Source of the DNA: Mucilaginibacter rubeus
GTDB taxonomy: Bacteria; Bacteroidota; Bacteroidia; Sphingobacteriales; Sphingobacteriaceae
Assembly: GCF_003286415.2 (NCBI RefSeq)
Contig: NZ_CP043450.1
Coordinates: 1,178,001 to 1,242,000 of the forward strand
Length of the DNA stretch: 64,000 nt
Reading direction: 5' to 3'
The stretch's first letter is position 1. Each line of letters starts with the position of its first letter. The translations under genes were made by a program, and so were the position numbers. The notes beneath the pieces are model-generated. The model had not been told where the DNA came from. It did not search any database and saw only the letters and a list, made by a program, of their open reading frames with translations. Below are positions 8,168 through 18,883 of the stretch, piece after piece.

Positions 8168-9154
8168 CTAAAGCCATTTGTTGACTTTATACCATTTTAG
8201 CGTTTCGGCCACACCGTATTGCAGATTGTACAAGGGATAAAAACCCAGGTCGGATTTTGCTGCTTCAATATCACAATTCCAGTTAATGGCGGTTAATTCA
8301 TTAAGCTTTTCTATATTCAATACCGCAGCCTTGTTGCTCAAAGAACTTACTTTTTCGGCCACTGCGGCTATTATTCTTACAAAATTTACAGGCAGATGAA
8401 ATTTTAAAGTTTTTAGCTTCAATACCTCTTTGGTAATGTTACCTAACTCATAGCGGTCGTAAAAATTACCATCGCTCAGGTTAAATGTCTTGTTATTACC
8501 ACCATACAAAGCCTTGATACTTGCCTTGGCCAAATCTTTAACATATATAAAGCTTAGCTTTTGCGGGGTATTGCCAATGTATGGCTCAATGCCTTTTACT
8601 ACCTGTTTAAAAAATATAAATATGCCCGTATCCCTTGGTCCGTAAACCGCGGTAGGCCTAAGTATGGTATAGTTTAAGCCGGTTACCGTTTTCAGTTTTT
8701 CTTCGGCAAGCAATTTACTCCGGCCGTAAGCTGTAACTGGCTGCGGCGTGGTTGCTTCTGTTATGGTACCGGTTAGTGAATTAAGCGGCCCAACGGATGC
8801 CAGGCTGCCAATAAGTACAAACTTTTTCAGATCGGGGCAAGCTTCATGAGCTGCCGATGCGAGGTTATAAGTGTACGTAGCGTTAATGCGGTTATATTCG
8901 GCTTCGGAACGGGCGCTGGTTACGCCGGCAGCGTGTATGATATAATCGGGCTTTATTTCCGCGAGTTGTTTACTTAGTGTTTCCCTATTGTTAAATTCGG
9001 GGTAAATATATTGAATATCTAAATCGTTTAAGTGACTTATTTTACTACTTTTTCTGACGGCTATAAAAACTTCCAGATTGTTTTGTAAGGCCTCTTCAAT
9101 TAAATGATATCCAACAAATCCGCTTGCACCGGTTATTAACACCCGTTCCCTCAT
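8168..9154 (-). CDS. NAD(P)-dependent epimerase/dehydrogenase (extended SDR); probable 3-ketosphinganine reductase, CerR-like
   Basis: This 328-aa extended short-chain dehydrogenase has the Rossmann loop TGASGFVG at residues 8-15, HAAGVTS at 74-80, a serine near 117, and the catalytic pair Y143-x3-K147 in AYGRSK. Extended SDRs include sugar epimerases and, in Caulobacter, the enzyme CerR that reduces the ketone during bacterial ceramide synthesis. Its neighbours are a GNAT N-acyltransferase (4-nt ATGA overlap) and serine palmitoyltransferase, the same trio as in known bacterial ceramide loci. Reduction of 3-ketosphinganine or 3-ketoceramide is therefore the best inference. A nucleotide-sugar epimerase is the alternative, but no sugar pathway is nearby. 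Confidence 0.75.
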   Translation of the reverse strand: MRERVLITGASGFVGYHLIEEALQNNLEVFIAVRKSSKISHLNDLDIQYIYPEFNNRETLSKQLAEIKPDYIIHAAGVTSARSEAEYNRINATYTYNLASAAHEACPDLKKFVLIGSLASVGPLNSLTGTITEATTPQPVTAYGRSKLLAEEKLKTVTGLNYTILRPTAVYGPRDTGIFIFFKQVVKGIEPYIGNTPQKLSFIYVKDLAKASIKALYGGNNKTFNLSDGNFYDRYELGNITKEVLKLKTLKFHLPVNFVRIIAAVAEKVSSLSNKAAVLNIEKLNELTAINWNCDIEAAKSDLGFYPLYNLQYGVAETLKWYKVNKWL

Positions 9155-10269
9155 ATTGCTTTTTGATATAACCTGTATTTTTTATAAGGATCGCCTTTAA
9201 TGGCTTCAATGGCACGATTCATCATATCGTTGTTTTCCAGTGTCCAGCCTGCTTCAGCATGTTTATAACCTTTGGCTTTATACTGTTTTATGATGGTGCC
9301 ATATAAACAGGCTTCGATGCCCATTTTCCGGTAATCTTCAATAACACCTAAGGCGTAAATGCGGATACCGGTAATGCTTTTCTTGCCAAACAATAATTTG
9401 AAAATACCGGTAGGCAGTAAGCGACCGCGTTTTATTTTCTTGAAAATATCGTTGTAATCGGGCAAGGCCAGGCCAAAGGCTACTATTTTACCACGTTGTT
9501 CGGCTACTATGGCAAAATCAGGATCGAGGATTAACTTAAGGTCTTTGGCCAGGTAATCATACTCTTCATTAGTTAAAGGCACAAACCCGGTGTTTTTATC
9601 CCATGCCGAGTTATAAACTTCGCGCAGCTTTTCGGCCTCTTCCTTGAAATTTTTAAGGTTGATTTTACGGATGATGATATCGTTACGCTTCAACCGCTCT
9701 TCAAGCGAGTTTAATAAACGTACCGATTTATCGTCATAGGCTTGCCCTTCCCAGTGCCATCCAATCAGGTCAACATCTTTGGTGAAACCAAAATTTTCGA
9801 CCAGGTTAGCATAATAGGCAAAATTATAGGTGTTCATCAGGAATGGCGAACTGTCAAAACCTTCAATTAACAAACCGCAAGGTTCATTGGTTGAAAAGTT
9901 GGTTGGACCTAATAATTTGCCGGTAACACCTTTTTCTTTAAGCCATTTGGTAACGGTTTCAAAAAGCACATTGGACACATTGGTATCATTAATGCAATCA
10001 AAAAAACCAAAAAAGCCATCGTTAACGTGGCTGTATTCATTATGGCCGTTATTAAGGATGGCAGCTATACGGCCAACTATTTTATCACCGTCATAAGCTA
10101 AAAATGGCTGTACAGTGTTGTGTTTATGAAAGGGATGCTTGGTTAAAAGATCTCTTTGGGCAATAAACAATTCGGGAACGTAATAAGGATCGTCCTTGTA
10201 CAGGTCGTGCGGAAAATCAATAAATGAAGCCAGTTCTTTTTTTGATTTAACCGTTACAATTGTAATCAT
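9151..10269 (-). CDS. GNAT-fold N-acyltransferase; candidate bacterial ceramide synthase
   Basis: This 372-aa protein belongs to the long GNAT family that begins with a block such as FPHDLYKDDPYYVPEL. The acyl-CoA-binding motif A is near residues 308-325 (ALGVIEDYRKMGIEACLYG). In Caulobacter a GNAT-type protein acylates the sphingoid base, unlike the eukaryotic Lag1 enzyme; the gene lies close to serine palmitoyltransferase and an SDR, as here. The stop overlaps the SDR start by 4 nt, which implies translational coupling. No Lag1-type gene is seen. Acyl donor (CoA or ACP) cannot be read from the sequence. It could also be an uncharacterised GNAT enzyme unrelated to ceramide. Confidence 0.7.
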   Translation of the reverse strand: MITIVTVKSKKELASFIDFPHDLYKDDPYYVPELFIAQRDLLTKHPFHKHNTVQPFLAYDGDKIVGRIAAILNNGHNEYSHVNDGFFGFFDCINDTNVSNVLFETVTKWLKEKGVTGKLLGPTNFSTNEPCGLLIEGFDSSPFLMNTYNFAYYANLVENFGFTKDVDLIGWHWEGQAYDDKSVRLLNSLEERLKRNDIIIRKINLKNFKEEAEKLREVYNSAWDKNTGFVPLTNEEYDYLAKDLKLILDPDFAIVAEQRGKIVAFGLALPDYNDIFKKIKRGRLLPTGIFKLLFGKKSITGIRIYALGVIEDYRKMGIEACLYGTIIKQYKAKGYKHAEAGWTLENNDMMNRAIEAIKGDPYKKYRLYQKAI

Positions 10270-10319
10270 GTGTGGTAAATGATTGAATTAAAGCAAATTG
10301 GTGTGCCTTAAAATAATAA

Positions 10320-10362
10320 TGTGCATTTAGCTTACCTTAAAATAAAAGTAGCTAAATGCACA
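10320..10362 (-). terminator. Hairpin between serine palmitoyltransferase and the GNAT gene
   Basis: A 13-bp perfect inverted repeat, TGTGCATTTAGCT at 10320-10332 with its complement at 10350-10362, lies 15 nt after the serine palmitoyltransferase stop. The minus-strand sequence after it is TTATTATTTTAA, a weak T tract. It could terminate, attenuate, or protect the mRNA end, reducing read-through into the downstream genes. Confidence 0.55.
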
Positions 10363-10376
10363 ATTAGAGTTCTTCA

Positions 10377-11957
<1,581 letters not shown>

Positions 11958-13310
11958 ATGAAAAAAAACAAGTACTTTTTAGCAATTCTTGTACTTAACT
12001 TAACATTTAATTTACATAGCAAAAGTTATGCCCAAACAGCAGCCGACAGCATAAGCGGTCCGGTTACGCTGAAACAGGCTATTGACTTTGCATTGCGTAA
12101 CCAGCCAACCGTGAGGCAGGCCTCCATTGATGAGCAAATCAATGAGCGTGATATCAAAATTGGCCTTTCGGCCTGGCTGCCGCAGGTGAACGGATCCGGG
12201 CTTTATAACTACTACTATAAAGGTAGTCCGCAGGCGGGAGCGTCCGGCGCCAATATCCCAAGTAACGCGGGGAGCATCCGTAATCTTTCAACTTTGGGTG
12301 TTACAGCTTCGCAGGTATTGTATAACAATGATGTGTTTCTCGCTTCAAGGGCAAAAAGATATTCGCGCGAATATTATAAACAGAACACGCTGAGCAGCCA
12401 GATTGATGTGGTAAGCGATGTAAGCAAAGCTTTCTTTGATGTTTTACTTTCTGAAAAACAGCTTGACATTACCAATGAGGATATCGTCAGACTGCAAAGA
12501 AGCCTTAAAGATGCCAAAAGCAGGTATACAGCTGGTGTATCCGATCCTACAGATTATAAGCAGGCTACCATCTCATTAAATAATTCGTTAGCTACCCGTA
12601 AGCAAACCGAGGAAGCCATTAAAAGCAAAACGGCTTTGCTGAAGCAGATCATGGGCGTTGGGGCGGCTGCACAGTTAAACCTTTCTTATGACTCTACCCG
12701 GTATGAGCAGGAAGCAAGTATTGATACCCTGCAACAGCTTAACATCAATAACCGTATTGAATATCGTTTGCTCGAAACAAGCAAGGCGCTCAATAACCTC
12801 AACGTAAACTATTACCGCTTTGGGTTTTTACCTTCGTTGTCTGCAGTAGGCAGCTATCAGCATGCATACTTCAGTCATGATTTCAGCGATCTGTATAACA
12901 ATTCATTCCCTACAGGCTATGTAGGCTTAACACTTGCCGTACCAATTTTCCAGGGGACTAAACGACTGCAAAACCTGGCCAAGGCTAAGTTGCAGGTTGA
13001 ACGTACCGATCTGGATTTGATCAATACCAAAAACTCCATTTTTACAGAGTACACCCAGGCATTGGCGGCATATAAAAGCAATTATACCAGCTATCAGCTT
13101 ATTCGCGAAAACGTGAACCTGGCGAAGGATGTATATAAGGTAGTAAGTCTGCAGTACCGCGAAGGGGTGAAAACTTACCTGGATGTAATTGTATCGCAGG
13201 CCGATCTTCGTACCGCCGAACTGAGCTATTATAATGCACTGTTTAATTTGCTAAGCAGCAAAATTGATCTGGAGAAGGCATTGGGGATATTGCCTGTTCA
13301 GCAACCGTAA
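11958..13310 (+). CDS. TolC-family outer-membrane efflux channel
   Basis: The start at 11958 (MKKNKYFLAILVLNL...) gives a signal peptide ending SYAQ and a 450-aa product. The sequence shows the two internally repeated outer-membrane efflux halves: long helical hairpins (LQRSLKDAKSRYTAGVSDPTDY and YKVVSLQYREGVKTYLDVI regions) separated by strand segments such as FGFLPSLSAVGSY and PTGYVGLTLAVPIF. It forms the outer-membrane trimer of a tripartite efflux pump together with the adaptor and RND genes that follow at 55 and 71 nt. Here the channel gene comes first, whereas most RND operons place it last. Substrate unknown. Confidence 0.92.
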   Translation: MKKNKYFLAILVLNLTFNLHSKSYAQTAADSISGPVTLKQAIDFALRNQPTVRQASIDEQINERDIKIGLSAWLPQVNGSGLYNYYYKGSPQAGASGANIPSNAGSIRNLSTLGVTASQVLYNNDVFLASRAKRYSREYYKQNTLSSQIDVVSDVSKAFFDVLLSEKQLDITNEDIVRLQRSLKDAKSRYTAGVSDPTDYKQATISLNNSLATRKQTEEAIKSKTALLKQIMGVGAAAQLNLSYDSTRYEQEASIDTLQQLNINNRIEYRLLETSKALNNLNVNYYRFGFLPSLSAVGSYQHAYFSHDFSDLYNNSFPTGYVGLTLAVPIFQGTKRLQNLAKAKLQVERTDLDLINTKNSIFTEYTQALAAYKSNYTSYQLIRENVNLAKDVYKVVSLQYREGVKTYLDVIVSQADLRTAELSYYNALFNLLSSKIDLEKALGILPVQQP

Positions 13311-13365
13311 ATCATCGTCATAAAAAACAAAAAACTACAGCAACTCAACGAACAACCTATTCTAC

Positions 13366-14541
13366 ATGAAACATACATATATATATTGGTTAGCCCCTGC
13401 AGCACTTTTAACATGGGCATCATGCGGTAAACCTCAAAAAGGCGGACCGGCCGCCATGCCTCCAACCCCGGTATACCTTGCCGAAGCTAAAACAGCCGAA
13501 GCGGTGTACTATGATAAATATCAGGGTATTGTGGTTTCGGTAAACACAGTTGAACTGCGCAGCCAGGTTCCTGGTTTTGTAACCGGCATCTTTTTTAAAG
13601 AAGGTGACATTGTGCAAAAGGGCAAAGTATTGTATGAAATAGATAAACGCAAATACCAGGCGGCATATGATCAGGCTAAAGCAAACGTATTAAGCGCCGA
13701 AGCTAATCTGGTTAAAGCGCAAAAAGATATAGACAGGTATAACATGCTCCTGAAGAGCGATGCAATTGCCCGTCAAACGGTTGATCAGGCACAGGCTACT
13801 TATGAAACCAGTAAAGCCCAGGTTGCAGTAGCTAAAGCCGCGCTTGAGTCGTCCCGTACCGATTTGTCATATGCCACCATTACTGCGCCTTTCAGTGGCC
13901 GTATCGGTATTTCGCAGGTAAGGCTGGGTACGCAGGTATCAACAGGTACTACTTTATTGAACACCATATCGGCAGAACACCCTATTGGTGTGGATGTAGT
14001 GATCAACGAGCAGGATATCAACCGCTTTTATAATCTGCAAAAATCAAGCACCGACAGTACATTTAAATTGGTACTGCCCGATGGAAGTAAATACGCCAAA
14101 GCAGGTAAGGTGCTGGCGATTGACAGGGGGGTGAATAATCAAACCGGTAGTATTAAGGTAAGGATTCAGTTCCCGAATGAGGATGATGTGCTGAAGGATG
14201 GTATGAGCTGTGTTTTGCAAGTGTTGAACAGTCAGTCGGGCAATAGGGTACAAATTCCGTTTAAGGCAGTAACCGAGCAGATGGGCGAGTTCTTTGTTTT
14301 CGCGACAAGGGATACCGTTGTTAAAGATACTGCGGCTGATAAAACAGTTAAGGACAGGCGCGATACTATTGCCAAACAGGTGAAAGTAAAATTAGGGCCG
14401 CGCATTAATAGCGATGTTGTGGTAATGGATGGTATTAAACAGGGTGATAAAGTGATTACCGACGGTTTCCAGCGTTTGCGTGATGGGGGCAGGGTTACTG
14501 CCGGATCTGCAGCACCGGCCGGAGCGGCTCCTAAAAAATAA
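13366..14541 (+). CDS. RND efflux periplasmic adaptor (membrane fusion) lipoprotein
   Basis: This 391-aa protein has a lipobox with C20 (LTWASC), so it is a lipid-anchored adaptor. After it come the lipoyl/barrel-sandwich half (VELRSQVPGFVTGIFFKEGDIVQKG, about 64-88), a helical hairpin (about 100-165), the second lipoyl half (DLSYATITAPFSGRIG) and the beta-barrel and membrane-proximal parts (about 205-385). The order matches AcrA/MexA-type adaptors. It bridges the RND pump encoded downstream to the TolC-like channel encoded upstream. The C-terminal tail (AGSAAPAGAAPKK) is low complexity. Confidence 0.93.
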   Translation: MKHTYIYWLAPAALLTWASCGKPQKGGPAAMPPTPVYLAEAKTAEAVYYDKYQGIVVSVNTVELRSQVPGFVTGIFFKEGDIVQKGKVLYEIDKRKYQAAYDQAKANVLSAEANLVKAQKDIDRYNMLLKSDAIARQTVDQAQATYETSKAQVAVAKAALESSRTDLSYATITAPFSGRIGISQVRLGTQVSTGTTLLNTISAEHPIGVDVVINEQDINRFYNLQKSSTDSTFKLVLPDGSKYAKAGKVLAIDRGVNNQTGSIKVRIQFPNEDDVLKDGMSCVLQVLNSQSGNRVQIPFKAVTEQMGEFFVFATRDTVVKDTAADKTVKDRRDTIAKQVKVKLGPRINSDVVVMDGIKQGDKVITDGFQRLRDGGRVTAGSAAPAGAAPKK

Positions 14542-14612
14542 TTTTATACCGAAGGAATAAACTTAAGCTGAACAAGGGCACATCTACCCTGGAAACTTAA
14601 TATAAAGAAAGA

Positions 14613-17600
14613 ATGATCGCAGATACTTTTATAAAACGACCGGTTACCGCCATTGTAATATCATTAGTGATATTAATAGTGGGTATCCTGTCAATTACCA
14701 GCCTGCCGATAGGCCAGTACCCCGATATTACCCCGCCAACCGTTTCGGTTAGTGGTACCTATACCGGTGCCGATGCTTTAACCGTTGAACAAACCGTAGC
14801 CACTCCGGTTGAGGTACAGGTAAACGGTGTACCGGGCATGACCTACCTGCAAAGTAACAGCAGTAGTAACGGCCAGATGAGTATGACCGTTAACTTTGAC
14901 GTTGGTACAGATATTAACATTGCCGCGCTTGATGTGCAGAACCGTGTGGGGATTGCCCTACCTACTTTGCCGCAGGAGGTACAGCGTTTAGGTATGGTGG
15001 TACGTAAACGTAACCCGAGCATCCTGATGCTGGTGGCCATGTTTAGCCCAAAAGGCACACATGATGTTACTTTTACCGATAACTATACCAACGTATTTAT
15101 AAAGGACGCTATTTTGCGTACCAAAGGTGTGGGTGACGTTGTTACCCGTGCCGACGACTTCAGTATGCGTATCTGGCTTAACCCGGATAAACTTGCCGCT
15201 TTAGGTATGAGTGCAGCCGATGTAACTACGGCCTTGCAGGAACAAAACGCGCAGGTTGCGGCCGGTACAGTGGGTGCTACGCCTCAGCTAAAAGGACAAA
15301 CGTTTGAATATTCGGTAATTGTAAAAGGCCGTTTAGAGAAACCGGAAGAATTTGGCAATGTGGTGATCAAGACCCAGCCTAATAACGGCGGCATTGTACA
15401 CCTTAAAGACGTTGCCCGTATAGATCTGGGTAAATTCAACTATTCAGGTAACTCGTTTGTTGATGGAAAAAGGGCTTCTTACCTTCTGGTTTACCAGGCT
15501 CCTAACAGTAACTCGCTCGAGACTGCTGATAACGTGTATGCCACCATGAACGAGCTTAAAAAGAGTTTCCCTACAGATATTGACTACGTGGTACCATTTG
15601 AAGCAGTAACTGTGGTAAAGGTATCTGTAAGCGAGGTGATTGATACATTGGTTATCGCGCTGGCACTTGTTATTTTGGTAGTATTCCTGTTTTTACAAAG
15701 CTGGCGAACTACACTTATCCCGGTACTGGCTATTCCGGTATCTATTATTGGTACGTTCATCTTCTTTATTCCGCTCAACTTTACCATCAATACGCTTACA
15801 CTCTTTGGTTTCGTATTGGCTATTGGTATTGTGGTGGATGATGCCATTGTGGTAGTGGAAGCCGTACAGCATTATATGGACGAGGAAGGGATGACGCCTA
15901 AGGAGGCCACGCAGCACGCCATGGCCGATATATCCGCGCCGGTAATAGCCATCGCCTTGATTCTTGCGGCCGTGTTTGTGCCGGTAGGTTTTGTGCCGGG
16001 TATAGTAGGGCGATTGTATCAACAGTTTGCTATCACCATTGCTATATCAGTATTGATTTCGGCTTTTGTGGCGCTTTCATTAACACCTGCGTTGTGTACG
16101 CTGTTATTAAAACCGCACAAGATAGACGAAAACTCAGGTGGACTTAATAAGTTCTTTTTTAAGTTCAATAACTGGTTTACACGTGTAACAGGCAGATACC
16201 GTAATACGGTTGATAAGAGCATCAAAAATTCAAAATACATTATCATTTTGCTGGTGTGTATTATAATAGGAGCGATTTTATTGTTCAGAAGTAAACCGTC
16301 AGGCTTTATTCCGCTGGAGGATGATGGTCGTGTATACATCACATTTGATCTCCCTGAAGCATCATCAACGGGTAGAACAGTGGACGTGCTGGGCCGAATG
16401 ATGAAGACCCTTGACAGCGTACCCGAAATTGCGCACTACGCGGCTTTGGGCGGATTGAACGCTATCAGTTTTGCAAGTAAATCAAACAGTGCTACCATAT
16501 TCGTGCAGCTTAAACCCTGGGATGAGCGTAAAGAAAAGTCACAGCAAATAACGGCCCTTGTTGCCCGGTTAAACCAAAAGCTGAGCAAATACAAAGAGGC
16601 CAACGTGGTGGTGATCCAACCGCCTGCTATCCCTGGTTTAGGTAGTACAGGTGGTTTCTCGTTCATATTGGAAGAAAAACAAGCGGGTGGGGATATCAAA
16701 GTGTTTGAAAAAACGCTTCGCACATTCCTGGGGGCTATCAATCAGCGTAAAGAAATTGCAAGGGCGTTCTCGTTTTTCACAGCAAGTACCCCAGCATATC
16801 AGTTAACTATAGACCGTGAGAAGTCTAAAAAACTGGGGGTAGCTATATCTGATGTCAACAACGCGCTACAAACCTATTTGGGTAGTACCTATATTAACGA
16901 CTTTACCATTTACGGGCGTAATTTCAGGGTAGTGGCCCAGGCCGATACCAGTTACCGTACCAATGTGCAAAACATCGGTCAGTATTTTGTGCGCAATACC
17001 GCCGGAGCTATGGTTCCGTTAAGTACCCTTACATCGTATAAGGTAATTGAAAATTCTCCGTTGATATCGCACTACAACCTGTTCCGTTCGGCTGAGATTA
17101 ATGGTAGTACCAAGCCTGGCTACAGTAGTGGTGACGCTATTACCGCATTAAAAGAAACAGCTGCACAGGTATTACCACAGGGCTATGGTTACGAGTTTTC
17201 GGGCTTGAGCCGTGAGGAGTTATTATCCGGTTCAAAAACAGTGTACATATTCGCGTTGTCAATTGGGTTCGTATTCCTGTTCCTGGCTGCATTGTATGAA
17301 AGCTGGTCTGTGCCGTTCTCCGTATTATTATCGGTACCATTGGGTGCATTTGGGGCTATATTGTTCCTTACGTTCTGGCCAGACCTTACCAATAACGTTT
17401 ACGCGCAAATTGGTCTGATAACGCTGATAGGTTTGGCGGCGAAGAACGCCATTCTGATTGTGGAGTTTGCCAAGGAGCGTGTAGACGCGGGGATGGAGCT
17501 GGAGAAAGCAACCCTTGAGGCGGTAAGGCTTCGTTTAAGGCCAATCATCATGACCTCGATGGCCTTTATATTAGGTGTAGTACCATTGATGATTGCATCT

Positions 17601-17789
17601 GGTGCAGGTGCTGAAGCCCGTAAAACCATAGGTTGGACGGTATTTGGGGGGATGCTCACCGCTACATCATTAGCGATATTTATAGTGCCGGTTTTATTTT
17701 ACCTGATCACCAAAATGGCTTATGGTAAAGAAAAACTTGCCGAGCTTGAAAAAAATTACGACCCTAAAAAGCACGGTCCTGAAGCTTAA
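14613..17789 (+). CDS. RND-family (AcrB/MexB-type, HAE1) inner-membrane efflux transporter
   Basis: This 1058-aa protein is the usual length for hydrophobe/amphiphile efflux RND pumps. It begins MIADTFIKRPVTAIVIS, the typical TM1 start, and has two large periplasmic loops. The proton-relay aspartates D409-D410 lie in TM4 (GIVVDDAIVVVEAV), and the TM10 lysine lies in LIGLAAKNAILIVEFA. It exports amphiphilic compounds by proton antiport in complex with the two upstream gene products. No local regulator gene accompanies the operon. A strong terminator follows 20 nt after the stop. Confidence 0.95.
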   Translation: MIADTFIKRPVTAIVISLVILIVGILSITSLPIGQYPDITPPTVSVSGTYTGADALTVEQTVATPVEVQVNGVPGMTYLQSNSSSNGQMSMTVNFDVGTDINIAALDVQNRVGIALPTLPQEVQRLGMVVRKRNPSILMLVAMFSPKGTHDVTFTDNYTNVFIKDAILRTKGVGDVVTRADDFSMRIWLNPDKLAALGMSAADVTTALQEQNAQVAAGTVGATPQLKGQTFEYSVIVKGRLEKPEEFGNVVIKTQPNNGGIVHLKDVARIDLGKFNYSGNSFVDGKRASYLLVYQAPNSNSLETADNVYATMNELKKSFPTDIDYVVPFEAVTVVKVSVSEVIDTLVIALALVILVVFLFLQSWRTTLIPVLAIPVSIIGTFIFFIPLNFTINTLTLFGFVLAIGIVVDDAIVVVEAVQHYMDEEGMTPKEATQHAMADISAPVIAIALILAAVFVPVGFVPGIVGRLYQQFAITIAISVLISAFVALSLTPALCTLLLKPHKIDENSGGLNKFFFKFNNWFTRVTGRYRNTVDKSIKNSKYIIILLVCIIIGAILLFRSKPSGFIPLEDDGRVYITFDLPEASSTGRTVDVLGRMMKTLDSVPEIAHYAALGGLNAISFASKSNSATIFVQLKPWDERKEKSQQITALVARLNQKLSKYKEANVVVIQPPAIPGLGSTGGFSFILEEKQAGGDIKVFEKTLRTFLGAINQRKEIARAFSFFTASTPAYQLTIDREKSKKLGVAISDVNNALQTYLGSTYINDFTIYGRNFRVVAQADTSYRTNVQNIGQYFVRNTAGAMVPLSTLTSYKVIENSPLISHYNLFRSAEINGSTKPGYSSGDAITALKETAAQVLPQGYGYEFSGLSREELLSGSKTVYIFALSIGFVFLFLAALYESWSVPFSVLLSVPLGAFGAILFLTFWPDLTNNVYAQIGLITLIGLAAKNAILIVEFAKERVDAGMELEKATLEAVRLRLRPIIMTSMAFILGVVPLMIASGAGAEARKTIGWTVFGGMLTATSLAIFIVPVLFYLITKMAYGKEKLAELEKNYDPKKHGPEA

Positions 17790-17809
17790 TAACATTGTTT
17801 GAATTTTGT

Positions 17810-17840
17810 AAAAAGAGAGACGCGCGCCTCTCTTTTTTTG
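17810..17840 (+). terminator. Intrinsic terminator of the efflux operon
   Basis: A 10-bp stem (AAAAAGAGAG at 17810-17819 with its complement at 17828-17837), loop ACGCGCGC, followed by TT. Confidence 0.8.
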
Positions 17841-18192
17841 TTTTAATGCAGTTTTGGTATGCCTTTCACGATTGATGAAATGATGTTTATCGTCACTAAA
17901 TTTCGTGTTTGCATACACTTTTGCATTGTAAGCAGGGCAGTTTTTAACAAGATTTTTACTCAGGCAGATACACTTTTCCAGTGCGCGAATATGTGTTATG
18001 TCTCCTTAAAATGATGCTGATTTTCAATTACTAAGGTTGTAGTTATTGGATAAAATACGGTTGTTTTAATAGTTAAACTAATATTGGCAAAGGCAAACTG
18101 TGCAAACAATGGCAAAGTATTTGTTAAGATGGGGTTAATACAATGAAAAATTAAGATTTAACCATTGTAGAATTGACTAAAAAAACACAACT
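17841..18192 (+). other. Intergenic region upstream of the first beta-barrel paralogue
   Basis: About 350 nt without coding sequence, AT-rich toward 18192. It should hold the promoter of the gene at 18193; no exact -7 box was found within 60 nt of the start. No repeat or structured RNA recognised. Confidence 0.4.
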
Positions 18193-18765
18193 ATGAAAAC
18201 AATGACTAAAATGATAGCTTCGGCATTTACTGCAGTAGCTATTTTTATCGGAACAAATGTAAAAGCTCAAACAACCCCGGCTAATGCCCTTCGTTTTGGA
18301 GTTGGCCTTGAAGCAGGTATCCCTACAGGTAACGCGCATGACATTTCAAAATTTGAGTTAGGCGGTACCGCCCGTTTACAATACGGTGTAAGTAATGATT
18401 TAGCCCTTACACTTACCTCTGGTTACTACAATTTCTTCGGTAAAACTTATACATCTTCTTTTTCTAACAATACATCAACAACTACTGTAACTGTTAAAGG
18501 CAGGTCGTTAGGTGTAGTTCCGGTTAAAGCAGGTATCAAAGCCTTTGTTGGCGATGGTTTTTACTTTGCCGGTGAAGTTGGTGCCGGTTTTGAAGTACAT
18601 GAGCCGGTTGCAGGATCTGAGAAAAACACTAAGCTGATCCTTGCTCCGGGTATTGGTTACGCTACCAAATCATGGGACATCGGTGTTCGTTACGAAAACT
18701 TCTCGGGCCAGAGCAATAACTACGGTTTAGTAGGCTTGCGTTTAGCTTATGGCTTCGGTTTATAA
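18193..18765 (+). CDS. Small outer-membrane beta-barrel protein, paralogue 1 of 3
   Basis: This 190-aa protein has a signal peptide ending NVKAQ and alternating hydrophobic strands typical of an eight-stranded barrel: RFGVGLEAGIPTG, GGTARLQYGV, ALTLTSGYYNFFG, VPVKAGIKAF, FYFAGEVGAGFEV, ILAPGIGYATKSWDIGVRYENF and YGLVGLRLAYGFGL. It matches the general outer-membrane beta-barrel (OmpA-N-like) class. Role unknown; such proteins are abundant structural or adhesive envelope components. It is about two-thirds similar by eye to the product of 18884-19456 and more distant from that of 19687-20220. Its own terminator follows, so each copy is probably a separate transcript. Confidence 0.85.
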   Translation: MKTMTKMIASAFTAVAIFIGTNVKAQTTPANALRFGVGLEAGIPTGNAHDISKFELGGTARLQYGVSNDLALTLTSGYYNFFGKTYTSSFSNNTSTTTVTVKGRSLGVVPVKAGIKAFVGDGFYFAGEVGAGFEVHEPVAGSEKNTKLILAPGIGYATKSWDIGVRYENFSGQSNNYGLVGLRLAYGFGL

Positions 18766-18788
18766 GACAAACAATAAAAACTGTTACA

Positions 18789-18830
18789 AAAGCCCCCTGT
18801 TATGTATAACAGGGGGCTTTTATTTTTTTT
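18789..18830 (+). terminator. Intrinsic terminator after beta-barrel paralogue 1
   Basis: A 13-bp perfect GC-rich stem (18789-18801 with 18808-18820), loop of 6 nt, followed by TATTTTTTTT. Confidence 0.9.
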
Positions 18831-18831
18831 A

Positions 18832-18839
18832 TACATTTG
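18832..18839 (+). promoter_or_regulatory. Candidate -7 promoter box (TACATTTG) of beta-barrel paralogue 2
   Basis: Exact match to the Bacteroidota TAnnTTTG box, directly after the terminator of the previous gene and 45 nt before the start at 18884. No good -33 TTTG is present. Confidence 0.55.
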
Positions 18840-18883
18840 CCACCTTGTTAATAAAAAGTTAACAAGAGTTTAAATTATACCAT

